DNA from: Lactuca virosa
Lineage: Eukaryota; Streptophyta; Magnoliopsida; Asterales; Asteraceae
NCBI GenBank assembly: GCA_928212115.1
Contig: CAKMRJ010005745.1
Coordinates: 216,978,451-217,042,450 of the forward strand
Length of the DNA stretch: 64,000 nt
Reading direction: 5' to 3'
The notes beneath the pieces are model-generated. The model was not told where the DNA came from. It did not search any database and was given only the letters and a program-made list of their open reading frames with translations. Shown piece after piece: positions 32,209 through 42,044 of this stretch. A program made the position numbers and the translations under genes. How positions within the stretch are numbered: the stretch's first letter is position 1; each line of letters starts with the position of its first letter.

Positions 32209-32644
32209 TGTAACGACCCAAAATTTTCCAATAAAATTTGTCATTTTTAAATAACCAAAACACTTTCATAAGATATAAAATTCCAATCACGTTTGTTTTC
32301 AAAATCCATAATGTAACGACCCAATTTTCACGTCCAAAAATTTCCTTTTTGATTAATTGATTTGTGAAACATTCGTAATAAAACATCATCCGATCATATC
32401 ATTTCATAAAAATATATCTCGTGTCTGAAAACCAAATCATAAAAACAATAATAATGTCAGAGTACAATCCCAGAACATCTCATAATGCGGAAAAACCAAT
32501 GCATGTGTGTATGATGTGCTGCTACCGCGCCATCTCCTTCCCCTTCGCTGAAGAGGTACCTGAAACAAAACTGTAAACTGTAAGCACGAAGCTTAGTGAG
32601 TTCCCCCATCGTCCACATACCATACAATCATATAGCATACATAC

Positions 32645-33112
32645 TGCCAGGCATTTCTGGGGTGCCCGACCTACCCGTGTCAAGCCATTCTGGGGTGCTG
32701 ACCTACCCATGTCAAGCCATTCTGGGGTGCTGACCTACCCTTGTCGAGCCATTCTGGGGTGCTGACCTACCCATGTCGAGCCATTCTGGGGTGCTGACCT
32801 ACCCATGTCGAGCCATTCTGGGGTGCTGACTACCCTTCGGTCCTAACAACCGAACCTCGGGGACTATTTCACCCCTACCAGTACTATCGCATATATCATA
32901 GCATAATCTACTGTCAGACATATCTGGGGTGTCCGACCTACCCTTCGGTCCTAACAACCGAATCTCGGGGACTATTCCCCCTCCTACTACCTCTATCTCA
33001 TGTAACATATCATGCTAGCAGCTAAACATATCATAACATACTGTTAGGCATATATGGGGTGCCTAACCTACCCTTCGGTCCTAACAACCGAACCTCAGGG
33101 ACCATTTCACAT
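32645..33112. repeat. Tandem repeats in the E7 3' LTR R/U5 region
   Basis: Six units of about 38 bp around AGCCATTCTGGGGTGCTGAC (32650-32830), then three units around TTCGGT-cctaaca-ACCGAA (32836, 32943, 33073), a 6-bp stem. The 5' LTR has the same at 40143-40570 with fewer first-type units (five). Confidence 0.8.
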
Positions 33113-33423
33113 ATCATATCACGCTAGCATATAACATATCAGGTAGTAGTAACACAGATGAATATCACAAAGACAAACATCTATCATACGATCCCTACTG
33201 GTGGGCCGGCATTGTGGCCGTAGACCCACCGCTACTGGAAGGTAACTCACCTCGTAGTAGCTGCTGATCTGTGCGGGAATCCTCTGACTGCTGCCGCTGC
33301 TGCTCCGGAAATCCTCCGGCTATAATTCCCACAAAACACTTAGTCATACACTGCTAACTGTTCTTAGGGTAAAATGACCATTTTACCCCTGACCAAGTCA
33401 AAGTCAAAGACAAAGTCAACTTC

Positions 33424-34255
33424 CAGTTCACCTGACTCGCCGAGTTGGCTTGCCAACTCGCCGAGTCCCTATCCTTCCATTTGTCCTTATACCCGTCTCT
33501 ACTCGTCGAGTTAGGCGACAACTCGATGAGTTTTCCTTCTAATTGAACATCGACTGAATCTTCATCCGACTCACCGAGTTGTATGAACAACTCGTCGAGT
33601 TCATCTTCAACTGATACACAGGTCCTGTCCTTGACTCGCCGAGTTGTATGAACAACTCGTCGAGTTCATCTTCATCCTTAGAAGATTGCCACGGACTCGC
33701 CGAGCCGTTACCAAAATGGCTTAGAAAAGCCCTAGAACTCTTTGACCAAAATGGCTTAGAAAAGCCCTAGAACTCTAGATCCGAAACATCAACCCCAAAC
33801 CATGCTTGCAATCATGGTTGGTGACCAAAATGGCTTAGAAAAGCCCTAGAACTCCACAAAATGGGATCTATCAAAAGAACAAACAAGGTATAGACTTTAT
33901 ACCTTCTGTAGACTGCCAATGATGCTCAAAATCGGATCCTTCTAGCCTCCTCTTGATCCTTCAAGCTTTTCCTTCCTTCCTTGGGTCACAAAAGTACCAA
34001 AATCACTCCAAATGCCTTAGATTGCTTCAAAAACGGCTAGGGTTTCAATGAGGGGTGTTTGGGAGCATAAAGGGGCGATGGAGGCTGCATAAGGTCGTTT
34101 AAATAGGGTGCAAACCCTTGGATTAGGGTTTTTGTCCAGACAGCGTCTACTCGCCGAGTCCGGGACCCGACTCCTCGAGTCCATCACTTAAATCTAGCGT
34201 CCCGTCCCGCTTCTACTCGGCGAGTTGGTCCTTTGACTCGCTGAGTCCAAGGCCA
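33424..34255. repeat. ACTCG(C/T)CGAGT palindromes in the E7 3' LTR
   Basis: At least ten copies of ACTCGCCGAGT or ACTCGTCGAGT and near variants: a cluster at 33424-33705 in the transcribed leader, and another at 34146-34240 in U3 just upstream of the TATA box. The 5' LTR has them at 40900-41290 and 41875-41970. Confidence 0.88.
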
Positions 34256-34314
34256 GAAATGCAAAATACTTAAAGAATTAATAAAAGAATACATACCAAG
34301 AACCAGGTGCTACA

Positions 34315-34332
34315 AATCTCCCCCCACTTATT
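34315..34332 (-). other. E7 polypurine tract
   Basis: Minus-strand AATAAGTGGGGGGAGATT, directly after the pol stop codon (34333-34335) and before the LTR. Confidence 0.9.
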
Positions 34333-35649
34333 TTAGACTTCGTCCTCGAAGTCTGCTGCTCGATCCTGAAACAGCTCGGGGTAATGCTCCATCATCTCGT
34401 CCACCGGCTCCCAAGTCCAGTCCGACCCCTTTCGGTGCTGCCATTGCACCTTCACGAGTTCCACCCTCTTGTTCCTCAAATCCTTCGACTTCCGGTCCAG
34501 TATCGCTAAAGGCCGCTCGATGTAATTCAGGCTGTCATCAACCTGAATGTCCTCCATGGGTACCACTGCTGAGTCGTCCACCAGGCACTTCCACAGCTGG
34601 GAGATGTGGAAAGTGTTGTGGATCTGACTGAGTTCGGCTGGTAGATCCAGCCTGTACGCCACCTTGCCCACCCGGGCTACAACCCTGAACGGTCCAACGT
34701 ACCTTGGGCCCAACTTGCCCCGCTTCCTGAATCGAATGACGCCTTTCCAAGGCGACACTTTCAGGAGAACCATATCCCCGACCTGGAACTCCAGGTCTGA
34801 TCGACGCTTATCGGCATAACTTTTCTGCCGACTCTGAGCAGTCTGAAGCCTGCTCCGGACCTGCTGAATCTTCTCTGTCGTCTTGAGCACTACTTCGGTG
34901 CTCCCCATTACTCTCTGGCCAACCTCGCCCCAACATATCGGGGTCCTGCACCTCCTCCCATACAACATCTCGAAGGGAGGACGGTCGATGCTCGCGTGGT
35001 AGCTATTGTTGTAGGAGAACTCTGCCAATGGAAGGTAGGTATCCCAACTACCTCCGAAGTCCAAAAAACATGCCCGCAGCATATCCTCTTATGTCTGGAT
35101 GGTCCGCTCTCTCTGACCATCCGTCTGTGGGTGAAAGGCGGTTCTAAAATGCAGACGAGTACCCAGCTCGTCATGAAACTTCTTCCAAAACCTGGAAGTA
35201 AACCGAACATCCCTGTCTGAAATCACCGAAACTGGCACCCCGTGCTGTGCCACTACCTCCCGAATATAGATGTCGGCCAGCTTCTCGGCCGAGATGCTCT
35301 CCTGAATCGGAATAAAATGAGCGCTCTTGGTAATCGATCCACGATGACCCAAATCGAATCCACCCCCCGCGCGGTCCTGGGAAGCTTTGTGATGAAATCC
35401 ATCGTAATGTCCTCCCATTTCCACAGCGGAATATCCAACGGCTGCATCTTGTCGTGCGGTCTCTGGTGCTCGGCCTTGACCTTCCTGCAGGTCAAGCACC
35501 GCTCCACATACCATGCTACGTCCCGCTTCATGCAGGGCCACCAATAATCGGGACGAAGATCCCTATACATCTTCGTCGCTCCGGGATGGATAGAAAATCT
35601 GGATTTGTGTGCCTCCTCCATCAGGATTCTGGCGCACACCTCCATCATA
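34333..35649 (-). pseudogene. E7 integrase with chromodomain (one shift, one stop)
   Basis: On the minus strand: zinc region YWWPCMKRDVAWYVERCLTCRKVK (near 35560), core MDFITKLPRTARGVDSIWVIVDRL, a frameshift near 35330, then KSAHFIPI, SDRDVRFTSRFWKKF and HPQTDGQRERTIQT. TAA at 35089-35091 replaces a Leu codon; the frame continues with EDMLRACFLDFGGSWD. The GPY/F-like region KVSPWKGVIRFRKRGKLGPRYVGPF is near 34750-34680 and the chromodomain VELVKVQWQHRKGSDWTWEPVDEM near 34470-34390, ending at TAA 34333. All three catalytic acids are present. Confidence 0.88.
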
Positions 35650-37232
35650 AGGGACCCACACCCTATGGTGAAGAGTCAATAACCCTCGGCTATCATAGTC
35701 GAAGGAGGAAACCTGTCCCACAATCCGCTCGCTTTTCCGATGTTCCTCCTTCATAGCCTCCTGCTGAGCCTCCCGGATCCGCTCCAAAAGTGGAGTCACC
35801 ACTGTCATCCTCAGACAGATATCCCTGATCGGCGCTGCCTTGCGGCTAAGCGCATCGGCCACGACATTGGCCTTCCCCGGGTGGTAAAGGATCTTGCAAT
35901 CGTAATCCTTCACCACGTCCAACCACCAACGCTGCCTCATGTTTAGATTCGGATGATCCATGAGGTACCTCAAGCTCTTGTGGTCCGTGTAAATCGTACA
36001 ACGAACCCCATAGAGGTAATGACGCCAAATCTTGAGGGCGAACACAACAGCCCCCAGCTCCAAATCATGCGTTGGGTAGTTCACCTCGTGAGGCTTCAGC
36101 TGCCTCGAAGCGTAAGCAATAACATGCCCTCTCTGCATCAATACTGCACTGAAGCCTGAGATGGACGCATCACAGTACACGACGAGATCCTCCATGCCCT
36201 CTGGCAGGGCTAAGATTGGCGCCTCGCACAATCTCTGCCTCAGCGTCTCGAATGCAGCCTGCTGCTCAGGCCCCCAACAAAAGACCACGGCCTTCCTCGT
36301 TAGCCTGGTCAGGGGTAAGGCTATCTTAGAGAAATCCTGGATGAACCTCCGATAGTAGCCAGCTAATCCCAGGAAACTCCGAATCTCAGATGGAGACCTC
36401 GGAACCTCCCATCTCATCACGGCCTCCACTTTGGCCGGATCTACTGAAATCTCGTTCTGGTTGACAAGGTGCCCAAGAAATTGCACCTCGCGCAACCAGA
36501 ACTCACACTTGGAGAACTTGGCATACAAGCTCTCCCTCCTCAAAGTCTCCAGAACCTCTCGCAGATGCTCCTCATGCTGCTCTCGCGTCTTGGAGTAAAC
36601 CAAGATGTCGTCGATAAACACTATCACAGACCGGTCTAGCATCGGTCTACACACGCGGTTCATATGGTCCATGAACGCGGAAGGAGCATTGGTGAGCCCG
36701 AAAGGCATCACCACGAACTCATAGTGGCCATAACGCGTCCGAAATGACGTGTTCTGCACATCCTCCTCTCTGACCCTCATCTGATGATACCCTGAACGCA
36801 AATCAATCTTGGAGAACCAAGATGCTCCCTATAGTCTATACACATCCGATGCGACCCGTCCTTTTTCTTCACAAACAGAATCGGGGATCCCCAGGGTGAA
36901 CTGCTCGGTCTAATGAATCCTTTGTCTAACAGCTCCTGCAGTTGTGTAGACAACTCCTGCATCTCAAGATGAGCCAACCGATACGGTGCCTTGGCTATCG
37001 GAGCCGCACCAGGTACTAGGTCGATCCTGAACTCTACCCGTCGCTCCGAAGGTATCCCAGGCAGCTCCTCGGGGAATACGTCCGCGAACTCTCGCACCAC
37101 GGGCACATCGCCCACCGTCGCCCTACCCGCCTCCCGGGTATCCATAACATAGGCGACATAACCTGCGCAACCCTGCTGGAGGTAACGCCTAGCTCTCGCT
37201 GCTGAACATAAAGTTGGTCCTCGTTGTGGCCT
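35650..37232 (-). pseudogene. E7 reverse transcriptase and RNase H (RT internal deletion)
   Basis: On the minus strand: FADVFPEELPGIPSERRVEFRI, then SPWGSPILFVKKKDGSHRMCIDYR (near 36860). About 25 codons between this point and the following GYHQMRVREED are missing compared with E6, and the frame changes (36777-36840). RT then continues with KTRYGHYEF-type sequence (SFRTRYGHYEF), FGLTNAPSAFMDHMN and an intact FIDDILVYSK (near 36600). RNase H starts at LVVYCDASISGFSAVLMQRG (near 36190). A frameshift near 35650 leads into integrase. The deletion removes part of the RT fingers/palm, so the enzyme is dead. Confidence 0.88.
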
Positions 37233-37591
37233 CTAGCCCTGAATCACCAGCTCTCCCCTACTTGGGGTCCTGATCCGTACCAACTGCTGCGCACAGTCAA
37301 TCACTGCCGTATTGGGGCTCAGCCAATCCATGCCTATAATCACCTTGTTCCCTCTCAATGGAATAGGAACCAGGTCTACCAGATAACGCTCCTCGAACAA
37401 TCTCAAAACACAATCTCGGAAGACCTCAGATGCTCGCACTGACCGATCGTCCTCAATCTCGACCTCTAGAGGGCAATCCAACATGCCCGAAGACTCAGGA
37501 AACTTCTTGCTAAGCGCAAGAGAGACGAATGATCGGGTAGCACCCGAATCAAACAATACCTGAACTGGGATGCCGTTCACATGGAACGATC
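37233..37591 (-). pseudogene. E7 protease
   Basis: Aspartic protease: VNGIPVQVLFDSGATRSFVSLALSKKF with the DSG triad intact (near 37550), then GMDWLSPNTAVIDC near 37330. It begins directly after the predicted 64-nt intron. TAG at 37233-37235 stops the frame in the protease-RT linker; the same frame carries on. Confidence 0.85.
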
Positions 37592-37655
37592 CTAAACAGA
37601 GCACATATCAATATCATAAACATCATATAAATAAGTTAGAGGGAAAGAATCATAC
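37592..37655 (-). other. Predicted 64-nt GT-AG intron between E7 gag and protease
   Basis: Donor GG/GTATGA at 37655 and acceptor CTCTGTTTAG/GA ending at 37592 (minus strand), with a branch-point-like TCTAAC and a T-rich body. Retained, it puts a stop soon after gag (TAA at 37636-37638). Removed, the gag frame runs into the protease frame at the codon position seen in E4 and E6, which lack the insert. Confidence 0.6.
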
Positions 37656-38847
37656 CCGTCACCACATCGGGTGCGGCGCGTGCCTCCTCGGTAGTCAACT
37701 GGAAGGCCCGACTCCTCACCATTGGAGCCTCTGACTTTCCCTGGCGGCCATCAGTAATCCGCAGGGTCGTTGGGGCTGGCGCCTTCACTGGCGCTGCTGC
37801 TGTCAACTGGGGGCAGTTGGCCTTCTTGTGGCCCCTCTGATTGCAGTGGAAACACAGCAACTCAGACGTCTGAATAACAGGTGCAGGAGCGGTACAATCC
37901 CTGCTGAAGTGTCCCGTCTTACCGCACTTATAGCAGCCCGACGATCCCAATCTACACGCCCCCTCATGTGGCCTGCCGCATTTCCTGCAGCGGCCCGGTC
38001 CTGACTGGCCTTTCGGCCTACCATCTGACCCCTTGGGCTTCTTCCCCGAAGCCCCTATCGTCTGTCCCTCCTCTGTCTTCCTCTTCCGGATGTGCTCCAG
38101 ATCTATCTCCATCTCCCTCGCCCTGGCAATCATAGAATCCAGGGTAGGGCAAGCTGAAAAACTGACATGCTCCCGAATATCAGCTCGTAGCATGTCATGA
38201 TAGCGGGTCCTCCTCATGTCCTCATCACCCGCGTACTGGGGCATCAACAACGCCCTCTCCCGGAACTTAGCGGTGATCTCCGCCACAGTCTCCATAGTCT
38301 ACCTCAAATCCAAAAACTCCCTGGCTAACTGCTGGAGCTCCACGGCAGGTGCGAACTCCACTCTGAACCGGGTCACAAAGTCCGGCCACGTCATAGCCTC
38401 CACAGCCGAGGCTCCCAGAGAGTCACCAACCGACTCCCACCAATCTCTGGCCCTGTCTCTCAAGCATCCTGCTGCATACCTCACCTTCGACCCCTCAGGG
38501 TAGAAGCTAGTGAACTGTGCAGACTCAATGTCTGCAATCCATCGTCTGGCAGCAATGGGGTCCTTCGCCCCGTGGAAATATGGCGCACCACTGCCCCTGA
38601 AGTCCTTAAAGGACAGCGTGCGGGATCCTGACTGGCCAGATGCCATGTCACTCCTGAACGCCCTGAGGCGGTCCTCCATCAGCTCAACTATCCCTTCCTT
38701 GATCGACCCGAAAATGATGGGGGTCGACTCAAGGATGCCTATGGTGATCTCTGACGCGATGAACTTGCGTAGTCTCTCATCTACTGGCTCGGAACCTGAT
38801 CCCTCTCCTGAACTGCCAACTGCTGGCCTCGGACGTAGTACCACCAT
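37656..38847 (-). pseudogene. gag: E7 gag (one in-frame TAG)
   Basis: Start at ATG 38847 (MVVLRPRPAVGSS), two bases after a splice acceptor; the frame is open further upstream, but only in the predicted intron. The retro-gag core reads FHGAKDPIAARRWIADIESAQF (near 38560) and WPDFVTRFRVEFAP. TAG at 38299-38301 is the only stop; the frame resumes with METVAEITAKFRERALL. Zinc region: CRKCGRPHEGAC, CYKCGKTGHFSRDC and CFHCNQRGHKKANC (38000-37800), a triple arrangement typical of this lineage. Otherwise intact. Confidence 0.87.
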
Positions 38848-38848
38848 T

Positions 38849-38850
38849 CT
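38849..38850 (-). promoter_or_regulatory. Splice acceptor before E7 gag
   Basis: Minus-strand TGTATGTATTGCAG/A followed at once by ATG GTG. A strong acceptor; with the donor at 40715 it defines a predicted leader intron of 1,867 nt containing the primer site. Confidence 0.55.
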
Positions 38851-39792
38851 GCAATACATACAGGCAAGCATTAGTGATACTGATACATCTAGAGGGATCA
38901 CATCCATCACGAGCTCCTTGGTCTTGCCTTAGCCTCTTTCGATTCGAGTACGGATCCTCTGCTTTCAGTAGTACGGGCCCATACTACCTTCCACATCTAT
39001 CCGTACTTTCCTCAAGAACCACCTTGACTCTACCAAGTCACTACTACTACTACTGCTGATCTCATGCTAATCTCATCCTAGGCTTGCCCTAGGTAACCAC
39101 CAACCCACTCTCTGCCATCAGCTGCATAAGAAGTCCCTGCTTTCTTCCCCTAACTAGCTCGCGAATACTATTACATATTACTCAGACTAGATAATTCTTC
39201 GAATGAGAGATCCTACCCTACAACGGTTGGACTCAAACAAGAGCTGCGAAATAGAGCTAGACCCAACCTTCTGAAATTATTTAGTCCTTGCAATATGTAA
39301 CTTAACATATTCGTTTACTAGTTAGTGAAAGACAAGTAGAACTCCTAAAAGCACAAAGTAAGCAGCATTCAGACAAAGGAAACTACTCAAGCAAATCTAT
39401 TCTCATAACAAGAAACTGTGCTAGCATACAATGCTAAGCTCATACTATCAGGCATAACCTAAACAGGCTATCCTACTACTGTCTACTCAATACTAGCATG
39501 CAATTCTCATAAGGCTGAAACACATAAAGCAGGCATATAAGGCATCATTCCTAGATCCTTAGTCCTATTCTAGCATGTTGTTCTACTGAAACTGGTAAAA
39601 CATAACATAAACTTGTATGGGTACTCTGGGAAAACTTACTTGAGCTCGGCCGATCGCGCACATCACACACCTTGTTCTTTCTCAAAACTCTTTTACTTAG
39701 CCTTTAGAAAATCATTTCTTTATAAAAATCTTTTAATCCCTCGATTTGAGTCCAGCCACCCCCGAAGGTGTGTCCGAATCCCTCAAACCAGG
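38851..39792 (-). other. E7 leader between primer site and gag
   Basis: No coding sequence seen. C/T-rich near the acceptor, otherwise mixed; it contains a short CTA trinucleotide run near 39040. Confidence 0.5.
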
Positions 39793-39804
39793 GCTCTGAT
39801 ACCA
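39793..39804 (-). other. E7 primer-binding site (tRNA-iMet)
   Basis: Minus-strand TGGTATCAGAGC, three bases from the LTR. Confidence 0.94.
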
Positions 39805-39807
39805 ACT

Positions 39808-42039
39808 TGTAACGACCCAATTTTCACGTCCAAAAATTTCCTTTTTGATTAATTGATTTGTGAAACATTCGTAATAAAACATCATCCGATCATATCATTT
39901 CATAAAAATATATCTCGTGTCTGAAAACCAAATCATAAAAACAATAATAATGTCAGAGTACAATCCCAGAACATCTCATAATGCAGAAAAACCAATGCGT
40001 GTGTGTATGATGTGCTGCTACCGCGCCAGCTCCTTCCCCTTCGCTGAAGAGGTACCTGAAACAAAACTGTAAACTGTAAGCACGAAGCTTAGTGAGTTCC
40101 CCCATCGTCCACATACCATACAATCATATAGCATACATACTGCCAGGCATTTCTGGGGTACCCGACCTACCCGTGTCAAGCCATTCTAGGGTGCTGACCT
40201 ACCCATGTCAAGCCATTCTGGGGTGCTGACCTACCCATGTCGAGCCATTCTGGGGTGCTGACCTACCCATGTCGAGCCATTCTGGGGTGCTGACTACCCT
40301 TCGGTCCTAACAACCGAACCTCGGGGACTATTTCACCCCCTACCACTACTATCGCATGTATCATAGCATAATCTACTGTCAGACATATATGGGGTGTCCG
40401 ACCTACCCTTCGGTCCTAACAACCGAATCTCGGGGACTATTCCCCCTCCTACTACCTCTATCTCATGTAACATATCATGCTAGCAGCTAAACATATCATA
40501 ACATACTGTTAGGCATATCTGGGGTGCCTAACCTACCCTTCGGTCCTAACAACCGAACCTCGGGGACTATTTCACATATCATATCACGCTAGCATATAAC
40601 ATATCAGGTAGTAGTAACACAGATGAATATCACAAAGACAAACATCTATCATACGATCCCTACTGGTGGGCCGGCATTGTGGCCGTAGACCCACCGCTAC
40701 TGGAAGGTAACTCACCTCGTAGTAGCTGCTGATCTGTGCAGGAATCCTATGACTGCTGCCGCTGCTGCTCCGGAAATCCTCCGGCTATAATTCCCACAAA
40801 ACACTTAGTCATACACTGCTATCTGTTCTTAGGATAAAATGACCATTTTACCCCTGACCAAGTCAAAGTCAAAGACAAAGTCAACTTCCAGTTAACCTGA
40901 CTCGCCGAGTTGGCTTGCCAACTCGCCGAGTCCCTATCCTTCCATTTGTCCTTATACACGTCTCTACTCGTCGAGTTGTATGAACAACTCGTCGAGTTCA
41001 TTTTCAACTGATACACAGGTCCTGTCCTTGACTCGCCGAGTTGTATGAACAACTCGTCGAGTTCATTTTCATCCTTAGAAGATTGCTACGGACTCGCCGA
41101 GCCCGCTCATGCACTCGCCGAGTCCCATGAACTTCCAGAACAATGACTTAGCCCAGAACGTTGGGTCACTCCCCGGGACTCCCTAAAACCTTTCCACACT
41201 CAACTGGGTCCTTTTGACCCTCAACTGATATGGGACAGAACCCTAGGACTCGCCGAGTCCAAGAATGGACTCGTCGAGTTGGTCACATCCTCTCATAAAA
41301 TCTTCGATTTCTGATGTACAACCCTTGATCAAAAGATAGATCTATGCTTCTACAATCGATCTAGCACGTAAAGTTACAACCTTTACGTGCTTGCATGGGA
41401 CTTTGAGCTCAAAAGGTCCTAAAACAAGCTCTTACAATGCATGCGGCCTTCTTTGAGTGCAAAAGCCACTCCTTTCTGCCTTGTAACCCCTCTAAGGATC
41501 TAGATCCGAAACATCAACCCCAAACCATGCTTGCAATCATGGTTGGTGACCAAAATGGCTTAGAAAAGCCCTAGAACTCCACAAAATGGGATCTATCAAA
41601 AGAACAAACAAGGTATAGACTTTATACCTTCTGTAGACTGCCAATGATGCTCAAAATCGGATCCTTCTAGCCTCCTCTTGATCCTTCAAGCTTTTCCTTC
41701 CTTCCTTGGGTCACAAAAGCACCAAAATCACTCCAAATGCCTTAGATTGCTTCAAAAACGGCCAGGGTTTCAATGAGGGGTGTTTGGGAGCATAAAGGGG
41801 CGATGGAGGCTGCATAAGGTCGTTTAAATAGGGTGCAAACCCTTGGATTAGGGTTTTTGTCCAGACAGCGTCTACTTGCCGAGTCCGGGACCTGACTCGT
41901 CGAGTCCATCACTTAAATCTCGCGTCCTGTCCCGCTTCTACTCGGCGAGTTGGTCCTTCGACTCGCCGAGTCCAAGGCCAGAAATGTAAAATACTTAAAG
42001 AATTAATAAAAAAATACATACCAAGAACCAGGTGCTACA
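39808..42039 (-). repeat. E7 5' LTR
   Basis: 2,232 bp, the complete version of the LTR. In element order: U3 with CpG palindromes (41875-41970), TATA-like TATTTAAA (41823-41830), leader with a palindrome cluster (40900-41290), donor GTGAGT (40710-40715), hairpin repeats (40143-40570), end at 39808. Confidence 0.93.
40710..40715 (-). promoter_or_regulatory. Splice-donor candidate in the E7 5' LTR
   Basis: Minus-strand ACGAG/GTGAGTTACC; conserved in the 3' LTR at 33245-33250 and in E8 at 21490-21495. Confidence 0.55.
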
Positions 42040-42044
42040 CATAA

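Larger units (their letters stand above)
32312..34314 (-). repeat. E7 3' LTR (rearranged)
   Basis: 2,003 bp, TGTAACGACCC to GGTGCTACA in plus reading. Compared with the 5' LTR it lacks about 400 bp (equivalent to about 41104-41507) and has instead two copies of a 33-bp sequence taken from its own neighbourhood (33710-33741 and 33744-33776; source 33823-33854). Confidence 0.92.
32312..42039 (-). mobile_element. E7: minus-strand chromovirus, innermost of the nest
   Basis: 9.7 kb with perfect duplication cataa (32307-32311 and 42040-42044), LTRs of 2.0 and 2.2 kb, primer site, polypurine tract, gag, PR-RT-RNase H-integrase and chromodomain. It is the best-preserved gypsy element in the window, with few single-base differences between LTRs, so it is young. 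A 25-codon RT deletion, three or four frameshifts and three in-frame stops still make it non-autonomous. It lies inside the E5 3' LTR. Confidence 0.94.

Noticed and set aside
35242..36355. Plus-strand ORFs opposite E7 pol
   Set aside because: Antisense shadows of a GC-rich coding region; no domain, and they follow the third-position pattern of the minus-strand gene.
38848..38910. Upstream start of E7 gag at 38910
   Set aside because: Lies before a strong splice acceptor; E5 gag starts with the same MVV just after its acceptor, so 38847 is preferred.
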